Source: Streptomyces armeniacus
Lineage (GTDB): Bacteria; Actinomycetota; Actinomycetes; Streptomycetales; Streptomycetaceae
Reading direction: 5' to 3'
DNA length: 64,000 bases
Assembly: GCF_003355155.1 (NCBI RefSeq)
Contig: NZ_CP031320.1
Span: forward strand, 2,522,269 to 2,586,268
The translations under genes and the position numbers were made by a program. Positions within the stretch are counted from its first letter, which is position 1. The number at the start of each line of letters is the position of its first letter. The notes under the pieces were generated by a model. The model made no database searches, was not told the origin of the DNA, and saw only the letters and a list, made by a program, of their open reading frames with translations. Positions 53,779 through 62,873 of this stretch are shown one piece after another.

Positions 53779-53794
53779 ATTGGTCGATACCTCT
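53779..53794. promoter_or_regulatory. DasR-responsive-element-like site upstream of the GlcNAc-type operon
   Basis: ATTGGTCGATACCTCT matches the remembered dre consensus ACTGGTCTAGACCACT at 12 of 16 positions. It lies 100 bp before the binding-protein gene. Confidence 0.55.
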
Positions 53795-53893
53795 TGTGGG
53801 CCGGTGCCGCCGCCCATAACCTCCTGCGAAGTTGTGCAGCACGAAACATGCGTTGCGGATGTTGCAATACAAACCCGCCTGGGGGTACCGCTC

Positions 53894-55192
53894 ATGAGAG
53901 TTTCTGCCCGCATAGCCGCCCCGGTGGTGGCGCTCGCCCTCGCCGGGCTGACGGCGACCGCCTGCGCGCCCTCCACCGACGACGGCGGAGCCGAGAAGGA
54001 CGAGAAGAGCGGCACCCTCCGGGTGTGGCTCTTCAAGGAGGTCAACAACAAGCCGAAGCAGGACGTCGTCAACGACGTCGTGGCCAAGTTCCAGAAGAGC
54101 CACGAGGACGTGAAGGTGGATGTGCAGTACATCCCCGTCGACAGCCGCGCGGAGAAGATCAAGGGCGCGCTCAACGATCCCGACTCCGCCCCCGACGTCA
54201 TCGAGTTCGGCAACACCGACACCGCCGGATACGTCGCGGACGGCGGACTCGCCGACGTCACCGAGGAGTTCGGCGCCTGGGACGAGGGCAAGGACACCGA
54301 CCCGACCGCCAAGGAGTCGGTGACGGTGGACGGGAAGATCTACGGCGCGCCCCTCTTCGTCGGTGTACGCGCCCTCTACTACCGCACCGACGTGTTCAAG
54401 GACCTGGGCCTCAAGCCGCCGAAGACCCTCGCCGAAGTCGCCTCCACCGCGCGGAAGATCCGGCAGGAGCGCCCCGAGCTGTACGGCCTGATGGTCGGCG
54501 GCGCGTACACGTACGGCGCCATGCCGTTCATCTGGGCACACGGCGGCGAGCTCGCCACCGAGAAGGGCGGCGACTTCACCGCCGCCATCAACAGCGACAA
54601 GGCGCAGAAGGGCATCAAGGCCTACACCGACCTGTTCGGGAAGGACAACTGCCCGCCCAGCAACTGCGCGCAGATGACCGGCAACGACAACGTCGAGGCG
54701 TTCGCGAGCGGAAAGGCGGGCATGGCGCTCGGCGGTGACTTCAACCGGCAGGCCATGGACGACGGTTCGGTCAAGGGCAAGTACGCGGTCGTGCCGCTGC
54801 CGGGCCTCAAGGAGGGCGACATCGCGCCCGGCTTCGCGGGCGGCAACAACGTCGGCGTCATGAAGAGCACCTCGCACCGCACCCTCGCCGTCGACCTGAT
54901 GCAGCAGCTGGCGGGCAAGGAGACGCAGCAGCGGCTGTTCGAGGAGATGGGCTTCCTGCCGACGTTCGGCGACACCCGTAAGAAGGCCGCCGCGGAGGAG
55001 CCGTTCGTCGAGCCGTTCGTGCGGACGCTGGAGTCCGGCGCGAAGTTCGTGCCCGCCAGCCCCGCCTGGGCGGAGATCGACGCCGGGATGGTGCTGCCGA
55101 CGATGTTCCAGCAGATCGCCAGTGGCAAGAAGGACGTGGCCGGTGCCTCCGACGCGGCGGCGCAGCAGATGGACGAGGCCTTCGCCAAGTGA
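53894..55192 (+). CDS. Sugar-binding protein of an ABC importer (chitobiose/GlcNAc-type)
   Basis: 432-residue solute-binding protein. The signal peptide ends near LAGLTATACAP, a relaxed lipobox. Body: RVWLFKEVNNKPKQDVVND, VPVDSRAEKIKGALND-like start, DVIEFGNTDTAGYVADG, PLPGLKEGDIAPGFAGG. ATG at 53894. Followed without gaps by two permeases and a GH20 hexosaminidase; that context suggests chitobiose or N-acetylglucosamine oligomers. From memory, SCO2946-SCO2943 of S. coelicolor have the same order. Confidence 0.92.
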   Translation: MRVSARIAAPVVALALAGLTATACAPSTDDGGAEKDEKSGTLRVWLFKEVNNKPKQDVVNDVVAKFQKSHEDVKVDVQYIPVDSRAEKIKGALNDPDSAPDVIEFGNTDTAGYVADGGLADVTEEFGAWDEGKDTDPTAKESVTVDGKIYGAPLFVGVRALYYRTDVFKDLGLKPPKTLAEVASTARKIRQERPELYGLMVGGAYTYGAMPFIWAHGGELATEKGGDFTAAINSDKAQKGIKAYTDLFGKDNCPPSNCAQMTGNDNVEAFASGKAGMALGGDFNRQAMDDGSVKGKYAVVPLPGLKEGDIAPGFAGGNNVGVMKSTSHRTLAVDLMQQLAGKETQQRLFEEMGFLPTFGDTRKKAAAEEPFVEPFVRTLESGAKFVPASPAWAEIDAGMVLPTMFQQIASGKKDVAGASDAAAQQMDEAFAK

Positions 55193-56160
55193 GCACGACG
55201 GCAGGCGTACGCGACGGCGTCCGCGTACGGAAGTCACGCGGCGCCGCGGCGCGCCCCCCGCGCCGCGGTGCGCGCGCACCGCGGCGCGGGGGCGGCTGGA
55301 CGCCCTGGCTCTATCTCGCCCCCGCCCTGGTGGTGCTGGCCGCGCTGCTGGCGTACCCGATCTACCAGCTGGGCCTGATCTCCGTACTGGAGTACACCCA
55401 GGCGCAGGTCAGCGGCGGCGAGGCGGCCACGTTCCAGGGGCTGGCGAACTACACCGAGCTGTTCGGCGACCGGAAGTTCTGGGACGTCCTGCTGGCGACC
55501 GTGGTGTTCGCGGCCGCGTGCGTCGCGGGCACGATGGCCGTCGGCTGCTCGCTGGCCGTACTCCTCACGCGGATACGGCTGGTGCCGCGGCTGACGCTGA
55601 TGCTGGCCGCGCTCGGCGCCTGGGCCACGCCCGCGATCACCGGGTCCACGGTGTGGGTGTTCCTCTTCGACCCGGACTTCGGTCCGGTCAACAAGCTGCT
55701 GGGGCTGGGCGACTTCTCGTGGACGTACGGGCGGTACAGCGCCTTCGCGCTCGTCTTCTTCGAGGTGGTGTGGTGCTCGTTCCCGTTCGTCATGGTGACG
55801 ATGTACGCCGGGATACGGGCGATCCCGGGCGAGGTGCTGGAGGCCGCCGCGCTGGACGGCGCGTCGGCGCTGCGCATCTGGCGCAGCGTCATGGCGCCGA
55901 TGCTGCGGCCGATCCTGGTCGTGGTGACGATCCAGTCGATCATCTGGGACTTCAAGGTCTTCACGCAGATCTATGTGATGACGGACGGCGGCGGCATCGC
56001 CGGCCAGAACCTCGTGCTGAACGTCTACGCGTACCAGGAGGCGTTCGCCTCCTCGCAGTACAGCCTCGGCTCGGCGATCGGCGTCGTGATGCTGCTGATC
56101 CTGCTGGGCGTGACGCTGGTCTATCTGCGGCTGCTGCGCCGGAGGGGTGAGGAACTGTGA
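55189..56160 (+). CDS. Sugar ABC transporter permease, MalF/ UgpA type
   Basis: 323 residues, six helices, cytoplasmic EAA loop EVLEAAALDGASALRIWRSV. Arg-rich N-tail (RKSRGAAARPPRRGAR). GTG start overlaps the binding-protein stop by 4 bp and its own stop overlaps the next permease by 4 bp, so the three are translationally coupled. Confidence 0.94.
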   Translation: MSTTAGVRDGVRVRKSRGAAARPPRRGARAPRRGGGWTPWLYLAPALVVLAALLAYPIYQLGLISVLEYTQAQVSGGEAATFQGLANYTELFGDRKFWDVLLATVVFAAACVAGTMAVGCSLAVLLTRIRLVPRLTLMLAALGAWATPAITGSTVWVFLFDPDFGPVNKLLGLGDFSWTYGRYSAFALVFFEVVWCSFPFVMVTMYAGIRAIPGEVLEAAALDGASALRIWRSVMAPMLRPILVVVTIQSIIWDFKVFTQIYVMTDGGGIAGQNLVLNVYAYQEAFASSQYSLGSAIGVVMLLILLGVTLVYLRLLRRRGEEL

Positions 56161-57017
56161 GCGAGGCCGTACGCGCGCCCCGCAGGTGGCGCATACGCAG
56201 GCCGTGGCGGCTCGCGGCGGAGTCGGCGGCGGTGCTGATCGCGGTGGTCGTCGCGTTCCCGCTGTACTGGATGGTGCTGTCCGCGTTCAAGCCGGCCGGC
56301 GAGGTGCAGTCGGACGAGCCGCGGCCGTGGACGCTGGAGCCGTCGCTGGACTCGTTCCGCCGGGTCTTCGAACAGCAGGACTTCGGGCGGTACTTCCTCA
56401 ACAGCCTGCTCGTGGCGAGCGCGGTCGTCGTGGCGTCGGCGCTCATCGCGTTCCTGGCGGCGACGGCGGTGACGCGGTTCCGGTTCAAGTTCCGTACGAC
56501 GCTGCTGATCATGTTCCTGGCGGCGCAGATGGTGCCCATCGAGGCGCTGACGATCCCGATGTTCTTTCTCATGCGGGACTTCAACGCGCTCAACACCCTC
56601 TACTCGCTGATCCTGCCGCACATCGCCTTCTCACTGCCGTTCGCCATCTGGATGCTGCGCGGCTTCGTGAAGGCGGTGCCGGAGGCGCTGGAGGAACAGG
56701 CGTTCATCGACGGCGCGAGCCGCACCCGCTTCCTGTGGCAGATCCTCTTCCCGCTGGTCTTCCCGGGCCTGGTGGCGACGAGCGTGTTCTCGTTCATCTC
56801 CACCTGGAACGACTTCCTCTTCGCCAAGTCCTTCATCATCAGCGCCACCGAGAACTCCACCCTGCCGATGGCGCTGCTGGTCTTCTTCGACACCGAAACC
56901 CCCGACTGGGGCGGCGTGATGGCGGCCTCGACGGTGATGACAATCCCGGTGCTGATCTTCTTCGTCGCCGTCCAGCGGCATCTCGTCTCGGGCATCGGGG
57001 GAGCGATGAAGGACTGA
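56157..57017 (+). CDS. Sugar ABC transporter permease, MalG/UgpE type
   Basis: 286 residues, six helices, EAA loop EALEEQAFIDGASRTRFLWQ. GTG start. Co-transcribed with the other permease and binding protein; no ATPase in the operon. The GH20 gene follows after 89 bp. Confidence 0.94.
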   Translation: MSEAVRAPRRWRIRRPWRLAAESAAVLIAVVVAFPLYWMVLSAFKPAGEVQSDEPRPWTLEPSLDSFRRVFEQQDFGRYFLNSLLVASAVVVASALIAFLAATAVTRFRFKFRTTLLIMFLAAQMVPIEALTIPMFFLMRDFNALNTLYSLILPHIAFSLPFAIWMLRGFVKAVPEALEEQAFIDGASRTRFLWQILFPLVFPGLVATSVFSFISTWNDFLFAKSFIISATENSTLPMALLVFFDTETPDWGGVMAASTVMTIPVLIFFVAVQRHLVSGIGGAMKD

Positions 57018-57106
57018 GGGGCGGCGCCCTGCGCGCCCTCCGTACGACGCCCTCCGCACCTTCCGTATGACGACAGCCGTACGACGACACGAGCAGGAGT
57101 CCTGAC

Positions 57107-58861
57107 ATGCGGCACGACCTGATTCCGGCGCCCCGTTCCGTCACCACGGGCGGTGACGGCGAGTTCGTGTTCGGGCCCGGCACGCGGCTGGACGCCGGCC
57201 CCGGCACCGAGGACGTCGCGCGCTGGCTGCGCGGCGCGCTGGGCGCGCCCACCGGGCTGCCGCTGCCGCCATACGGAGCGGCCGGTGCGGCCGGAGCGGC
57301 CGGCGACGCCCCCGTACGGCTCCGCGTCGAGCCGGCCGTCACCGCCGCACTCGGCCCGGAGGGCTACCGCCTGGAGGCCGCACCGGACGGCCTCCTCATC
57401 GAAGGCGGCGGCGCCGCGGGCGTGTTCTGGGGCGCGCAGACGCTGCGGCAGCTGCTCGGCCCGGACGCGTACCGGCAGGCACGTACGGACCCGGCGCGCG
57501 TGTGGCGCGTGCCGGCGCAGCGGATCGAGGACGCGCCGCGGTTCCGCTGGCGCGGCTTCATGCTGGACGTGGCGCGGCACTTCCTGCCGAAGGACGCCGT
57601 GCTGCGCTGCGTCGACCAGCTCGCCGCGCACAAGCTCAACGTGCTGCACCTCCACCTCACCGACGACCAGGGCTGGCGCATCGAGATCGAGCGCTACCCG
57701 AGGCTCACCGAGGTCGGCGGCTGGCGCGCCCGTACGAAGAAGGGCCACCGCCACTCCGACCTCTGGGACGAGCGCCCGCACGGCGGTTACTACACGCGGG
57801 ACGACATCCGGGAGATCGTCGCGTACGCCGCCGAGCGGCACATCACCGTCGTACCGGAGATCGACATCCCGGGGCACTCGCAGGCCGCCATCGCCGCGTA
57901 TCCGGAGCTGGGCAACGCCGACGTCGTCGACACCTCCGCGCTCGGCGTCTGGGACGACTGGGGCGTCAACCCCAACGTCCTCGCGCCGACGGACCGGACA
58001 CTCCGCTTCTATACGGGCGTACTGGAGGAGGTGCTGGAGCTGTTCCCGTCCACGTTCGTGCACATCGGCGGCGACGAGTGCCCCAAGACGCAGTGGCGGC
58101 AGTCCGCCGCCGCGCAGGAGCGGATGCGGCAGGAGGGGCTGGCGGACGAGGACGCGCTGCAGTCGTGGTTCATCCGGCGCTTCGACCGCTGGCTCGCGGC
58201 ACGGGGGCGGCGCCTCATCGGCTGGGACGAGATCCTGGAGGGCGGCGCGCTCGGACCGGCGGCCCCGGCGGAGGCGGGTACGGACGGGGAAGCGCGTACG
58301 GACGCGGGTGCCCGTACGGACGCGGGTGCGGCCGACACCGCCCTGTCCGCCGGCGCCGCCGTCTCCTCGTGGCGCGGCTACGCCGGCGGAATCGCCGCCG
58401 CGACGGCGGGACATGACGTCGTGATGTGCCCCGAGCAGCAGGTCTACCTCGACCACCGGCAGGACGGCGGCCCCGACGAGCCGGTGCCCATCGGCTACGT
58501 CCGCACGCTCAGCGACGTCTACCACTTCGAGCCCGTACCGCCGCAGCTCGCCGGCACCCCGGCGGCCGGCCGCGTCATCGGCACACAGGCCAACATGTGG
58601 ACCGAGGTGGCCGACACCCGGCAGCGCGTCGACTACCAAGTCTTCCCGCGGCTCGTCGCGTTCGCCGAGGTCGCCTGGTCCCCGCTGCCCGTACCGGAGG
58701 AACGCGACTTCGCGGGCTTCCAGGGCCGGATGCGGCGCGCGCACCTCGCCCGACTCGACGCGCTGGGCATCGACTACCGTCCGGGCGGCGGGCCGCGCCC
58801 CTGGCAGCGCCGCCCCGGTGTGCTCGGACGCCCGATCGAGGGGCAACCCCCGATCGTGTGA
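57107..58861 (+). CDS. Beta-N-acetylhexosaminidase, GH20
   Basis: 584 residues; removes terminal GlcNAc from chitooligosaccharides. No signal peptide, so it acts on imported sugar. GH20 hallmarks: RFRWRGFMLDVARHFLPKD, LHLHLTDDQGWRIEIERYP, EIDIPGHSQAAIAAYPELG and HIGGDECPKTQW carrying the catalytic Asp-Glu pair. A short Ala/Gly-rich insert with Thr-Asp repeats (58270-58330) follows. The ATG has GCAGGAG upstream. Confidence 0.95.
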   Translation: MRHDLIPAPRSVTTGGDGEFVFGPGTRLDAGPGTEDVARWLRGALGAPTGLPLPPYGAAGAAGAAGDAPVRLRVEPAVTAALGPEGYRLEAAPDGLLIEGGGAAGVFWGAQTLRQLLGPDAYRQARTDPARVWRVPAQRIEDAPRFRWRGFMLDVARHFLPKDAVLRCVDQLAAHKLNVLHLHLTDDQGWRIEIERYPRLTEVGGWRARTKKGHRHSDLWDERPHGGYYTRDDIREIVAYAAERHITVVPEIDIPGHSQAAIAAYPELGNADVVDTSALGVWDDWGVNPNVLAPTDRTLRFYTGVLEEVLELFPSTFVHIGGDECPKTQWRQSAAAQERMRQEGLADEDALQSWFIRRFDRWLAARGRRLIGWDEILEGGALGPAAPAEAGTDGEARTDAGARTDAGAADTALSAGAAVSSWRGYAGGIAAATAGHDVVMCPEQQVYLDHRQDGGPDEPVPIGYVRTLSDVYHFEPVPPQLAGTPAAGRVIGTQANMWTEVADTRQRVDYQVFPRLVAFAEVAWSPLPVPEERDFAGFQGRMRRAHLARLDALGIDYRPGGGPRPWQRRPGVLGRPIEGQPPIV

Positions 58862-59134
58862 GCCGCCACCGTCGGGAGAGCGATTGCCGGCCGTGGCTGG
58901 GAGCCTGGGGTGCCCCGGACGGGAAACCGGTACAAGACTGCTCAAGAACGGCAATTGACGCCCAACGGTGACACCGCGCGATAACGGGTTCCGCCCGCTG
59001 TTCCACGGACGAACCGTCCCTTCACGGACCCTCGCGTCAACAGCCGGTCGAGATGTGCCAGAGTTGCCATGTCCGGGTTGCGAGCACGTACCGTACGGCG
59101 TGCAGCCGGGACAACCGGGGAAGGGGCAGCTGGA

Positions 59135-60103
59135 TTGAGCACGCACGCACCGCATGCGCCACAGGCGGCGCAGTCCACTGCGCAGCCTGTCACGCCACCG
59201 GTCACACCGGCGGACAGACACCCGGCGGCGCAGCCGGTGACGCTGCCGGGGACACTCGACGAGGCCGTGGCGGCGCTGGCCGCCATGCCCGCCGCGGTGC
59301 CGGTCGCGGGCGGCACCGACCTGATGGCGAGTGTGAACTCCGGGCAGCTGCGCCCCGCCGCGCTCGTGGGCCTCGGACGCATCGGTGAGATCCGCGGCTG
59401 GGAGTACCTCGACGGGCACGCGCTGCTCGGCGCCGGCCTCACCCTCGCCCGTATGGGCCGCCCCGACTTCGCCGCGCTCATCCCCGCGCTCGCGGCGAGC
59501 GCGCGCGCCGCCGGACCCGCGCAGATCCGGAACGCGGGCACGCTCGGCGGCAACATCGTCAGCGCCGCCCCGACCGGCGACACCCTGCCCGTACTGGCCG
59601 CGCTCGAGGCCACCTTGATCATCGCCGGCCCCGGCGGCGCGCGGCGCGAGGTGCCCGCCAGCCACCTGCTCGCCGGGATGGAGCTGCTGCACGCCGGTGA
59701 AGTGGTCGGATACGTACGGGTGCCGCTGCTGCACGCCCCGCAGACCTTCCTGAAGGCGACCGGGCGAACGGGCCCGGGGCGCGCCCTCGCGTCGGCCGCC
59801 GTCGTACTGGACCCGGCCCGGCGCAACGTACGGTGCGCGATCGGCGCTGTGGCGCCCATGCCGCTGCGGCCGCTCGAAGCGGAACAGTGGGTGGCGTCCC
59901 TCATCGACTGGGACGGGCAGCGCGGGCTGGCGCCGGAGGCGCTGGCCGCGTTCGGCGACTACGTCGCGATGGCCTGCATCCCGGACCCGCCGCCGGCGGA
60001 GGAGGGCGGCGAACAGCCCCCGCCGCTGCCCCCCGCGGCTCTGCACCTGCGGCGTACGGTGGCGGCACTGGCCCGCCGGGGACTCGGGAGGGCACTCGCA
60101 TGA
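59135..60103 (+). CDS. FAD-binding subunit of a xanthine-dehydrogenase-type molybdenum hydroxylase
   Basis: 322 residues. FAD-binding PCMH-type motifs VPVAGGTDLMASVNSG and IRNAGTLGGNIVSAAPTGD are clear, followed by the CO-dehydrogenase flavoprotein C-terminal domain. TTG 59135 preferred because AAGGGG precedes it; an upstream ATG at 59069 would add 22 residues. Its stop overlaps the Fe-S gene start by 4 bp. Confidence 0.93.
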   Translation: MSTHAPHAPQAAQSTAQPVTPPVTPADRHPAAQPVTLPGTLDEAVAALAAMPAAVPVAGGTDLMASVNSGQLRPAALVGLGRIGEIRGWEYLDGHALLGAGLTLARMGRPDFAALIPALAASARAAGPAQIRNAGTLGGNIVSAAPTGDTLPVLAALEATLIIAGPGGARREVPASHLLAGMELLHAGEVVGYVRVPLLHAPQTFLKATGRTGPGRALASAAVVLDPARRNVRCAIGAVAPMPLRPLEAEQWVASLIDWDGQRGLAPEALAAFGDYVAMACIPDPPPAEEGGEQPPPLPPAALHLRRTVAALARRGLGRALA

Positions 60104-62727
60104 GCAACGAGCCGCAGCCGCACGGCTCCCACGACCCCGACGGTGTGTACGGCGACCCCGACGGTGTCTACGCGGGGCACGAGCCGCCGCCGCACCCGGG
60201 CGGCGAGCAGTACGCGGGCGAACAGCACCCCGAGCAGTACACCGCGCAGTACGGCGGCCAGTACGCGGGCGAGCAGCCCTCCGAGCAGTACGCGCAGTAC
60301 GGCGAGCAGCCGCCCGCGGGCGGGCAGCCGCAGTACGGCGCCGAGCAGGGGTACGCGGCCGGGCAGCCGCACGCGCAGCAGCAGCCGCACCCGCAGCAAC
60401 TCCCCGCGGCCGCACCCCAGGGCTGGGGCGGCGGCTACGACGTGGAGGCCACCGGGTTCGTACAGATGCCCGCCGGAGGCTGGCCGCCCGTACGGCGGCA
60501 GGGCCCGGCCGAGCCCGCCGGACAGGCGGGGGAGCAGGGGCCGTACGACACGGGTGCGTTCCACGGCGAGAGCCCGCTGGCCGCGCCCGGCACCGGACAG
60601 GGCGGCTACACACCGCCGCCCATGGAACCCGGCCCGGGCACGCCGATGACACCCGCCGCGACCACCGACCCGTCGGCGACGGGGCAGTGGACGATGCCGT
60701 TCGCCGCGCAGGAGGACGCGGGGCAGGGCGCGGCGGATGCCGCGGGCGCGGGCGTGGGCGCGGCGCAGGACGAGGGCGGCGCGCCGGGATCGGCCGGCGC
60801 CATGGGCCAGGGCGCCGCGGCGGCGCTCGCGGGCTCGCACGAAGCACGTACGCAGCGGCGGCCGCTCGGCACGGGAGGCGCGGCCTCGGGTGGTGCCTCG
60901 GCAGGTGACACCGCGAACGGCCCGCAGGACGGCGCCGGAACGGGCCCGGGGACGGGTCCCGGCGCGGGACCCGGCACCGGACGTGCCGCCGTACCGGGCG
61001 GTCCTGGCGCGCAGAGCGCCGCCGCGTGGTCGCCTGCGGGACCGGACGGCGCGGCCGCCCAGGACGCGCATCTCGCCGACGGACTGGCCCGCCGCCAGGT
61101 GCCGTTCGCCGGCGCGGGTCCCACGGGAGCCGTGCCCGGTACGGGAGCCGGTCCGGGCGTGCCCGGTTCCGGTACGGCGCCGGGTGACGTGCGCTGGCCG
61201 GACCCGGGCACCGGGGCGGGCGGCGTACCCGGCGGCGCGCCGGGCGAACTGCCCGCCGAGGCCCACGGTCCGGACGCCGGAACGGCCGCCCGTCCCGGCG
61301 AACTGCCGGGCGAGCAGCCCGGCCGGGCACCCGTACAGGACCAGACGCCGCCCGACGGCGTACCCTCCGGCGACCCCGGCCACCGGCTGGGGCTGCGGCT
61401 GGCCGGACAGTCCACCCCGGCGCACGGCACACCCGTACAGGACGCACCCGCGCACGGCACACCCGTACAGGGCACTCCCGCGCAGGGCGCCCCGCAGCCC
61501 GGTGCGGGCGGCGGGCCGCTGCCGGAAGCGAACCCGTCCGGCTATGCCGACCCCGTGGACGGCGGCTGGGGCGAGGCCCCCGGCTCCGCCCCCCGCTGGG
61601 ACAGCGGCTACGGCGACCACACCCGCGCGGACGATTCGGGCGAATACCACATCCCTGTCCCGCCCTTGGGTACGACGGATGCCGGTACGGAGGGCGCGGC
61701 CCCCGATGCCGTACGCGACGGGCACGACGCCGCCGACGCCCACGCGGAGAGCGGCCCGGACGCACAGGACGCGGCCGGCGTACGGGAGTCAGGGCCGGAG
61801 GCGGGCCCGGAGCCCGCGCCGGAGCCGTCCGGACCGGCCGACTCCCCGGACGTACCGGGCACTTCGGACGCCTCCGGCGCCTCGGGCGACCCGGAGGGTC
61901 ACGACGGCCACGACGGCCGAGAAGTCACAGACCCGGCAGACCCGGCAGACCCGGCAGAAGCAGCCGGGGCGCAGGACGAGGCGGACGCCGACGCCCCGGA
62001 CCCCGCCGCCCAGGAGCCGGTCCCCACCGTCAGCCAGCACCCGCACACCTCCTACGTCCTGCACGTCAACGGCGCCGACCGCCCCGTCACCGGCGCCTGG
62101 ATCGGCGAGTCCCTCCTCTACGTCCTGCGGGAGCGGCTCGGCCTCGCCGGCGCCAAGGACGGCTGCTCGCAGGGCGAGTGCGGCGCCTGCTCCGTACAGG
62201 TCGACGGCCGCCTCGTGGCCTCCTGCCTGGTGCCTGCGGCGACCGCGGCGGGCAGCGAGGTCCGTACGGTCGAAGGGCTGGCCGCCAACGGCATGCCCTC
62301 CGACGTACAGCGCGCGCTCACCGAGTGCGGAGCGGTGCAGTGCGGCTTCTGCGTACCCGGGCTCGCGATGGCCGTCCACGACCTGCTCGAGGGGAACCAC
62401 TCGCCGACCGACCTGGAGACGCGGCAGGCGATCAGCGGCAACCTGTGCCGCTGCTCCGGCTACCGCGGCGTGCTCGACGCGGTCCACACCGTCGCGGAGG
62501 AGCGCGCGGCACGGGCGGCGGCGGAGGAGGAGCCCGAGCGGCCCTCGCCCAACGGCCGCCCCGCGGACGCCGGTTCGGACGCGGGCGCTGGCGGCGGCGC
62601 TCAGGGCGGCGGCCCGGCCGGCGCGGACGCCGACGCCGCGCGCATCCCGCACCAGGCGCCCCCCGGCGGTGGCGGCGTACACCCCGGCGCGCACCCGCAT
62701 CCGCACCACCCCGGAGGCGGCGCGTGA
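60100..62727 (+). CDS. [2Fe-2S] subunit of molybdenum hydroxylase with giant low-complexity N-terminus
   Basis: 875 residues, against roughly 150-200 for this family. Residues 1 to about 645 are Pro/Gly/Ala/Gln-rich with no recognisable domain (early Gln-Tyr-Ala-Gly-Glu repeats). The last 230 contain the two [2Fe-2S] domains: CSQGECGACSVQVDG, ASCLVPA, CGAVQCGFCVPG and ISGNLCRCSGYRGV with all eight Cys. The final tail is again Gly/His-rich. The reading frame is continuous, translationally coupled to the FAD subunit. Confidence 0.9.
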   Translation: MSNEPQPHGSHDPDGVYGDPDGVYAGHEPPPHPGGEQYAGEQHPEQYTAQYGGQYAGEQPSEQYAQYGEQPPAGGQPQYGAEQGYAAGQPHAQQQPHPQQLPAAAPQGWGGGYDVEATGFVQMPAGGWPPVRRQGPAEPAGQAGEQGPYDTGAFHGESPLAAPGTGQGGYTPPPMEPGPGTPMTPAATTDPSATGQWTMPFAAQEDAGQGAADAAGAGVGAAQDEGGAPGSAGAMGQGAAAALAGSHEARTQRRPLGTGGAASGGASAGDTANGPQDGAGTGPGTGPGAGPGTGRAAVPGGPGAQSAAAWSPAGPDGAAAQDAHLADGLARRQVPFAGAGPTGAVPGTGAGPGVPGSGTAPGDVRWPDPGTGAGGVPGGAPGELPAEAHGPDAGTAARPGELPGEQPGRAPVQDQTPPDGVPSGDPGHRLGLRLAGQSTPAHGTPVQDAPAHGTPVQGTPAQGAPQPGAGGGPLPEANPSGYADPVDGGWGEAPGSAPRWDSGYGDHTRADDSGEYHIPVPPLGTTDAGTEGAAPDAVRDGHDAADAHAESGPDAQDAAGVRESGPEAGPEPAPEPSGPADSPDVPGTSDASGASGDPEGHDGHDGREVTDPADPADPAEAAGAQDEADADAPDPAAQEPVPTVSQHPHTSYVLHVNGADRPVTGAWIGESLLYVLRERLGLAGAKDGCSQGECGACSVQVDGRLVASCLVPAATAAGSEVRTVEGLAANGMPSDVQRALTECGAVQCGFCVPGLAMAVHDLLEGNHSPTDLETRQAISGNLCRCSGYRGVLDAVHTVAEERAARAAAEEEPERPSPNGRPADAGSDAGAGGGAQGGGPAGADADAARIPHQAPPGGGGVHPGAHPHPHHPGGGA

Positions 62728-62873
62728 ACCGCCCGTACGCCCCCACCGTCTCCGGCCCGGGAACTCGCGGCCCCGGGCCGTACGTACACCACTACGGGCA
62801 CACGGACTCCGGGCATCCCGGCAGCACCCCGGGGCCCCTCCCCGGCAGACGACGCGGAAAGGCAGCGCCATGA
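62724..62873 (+). CDS. Short coupled ORF between Fe-S and molybdopterin subunit genes
   Basis: 49 codons: NRPYAPTVSGPG... ending RRRGKAAP. GTG overlaps the Fe-S gene stop by 4 bp, GGAGG lies 7 nt upstream, and its TGA overlaps the ATG of the molybdopterin-subunit gene by 4 bp. It is basic and Gly/Pro/His-rich with no known domain. It could be a real small protein or a translational coupler that carries ribosomes onward. Confidence 0.5.
   Translation: MNRPYAPTVSGPGTRGPGPYVHHYGHTDSGHPGSTPGPLPGRRRGKAAP

Noticed and set aside
56600..61765. Very long minus-strand open frame opposite the hexosaminidase and hydroxylase genes
   Set aside because: Residue composition is Arg/Pro-rich mirror coding of known plus-strand genes; no domain or start signal.
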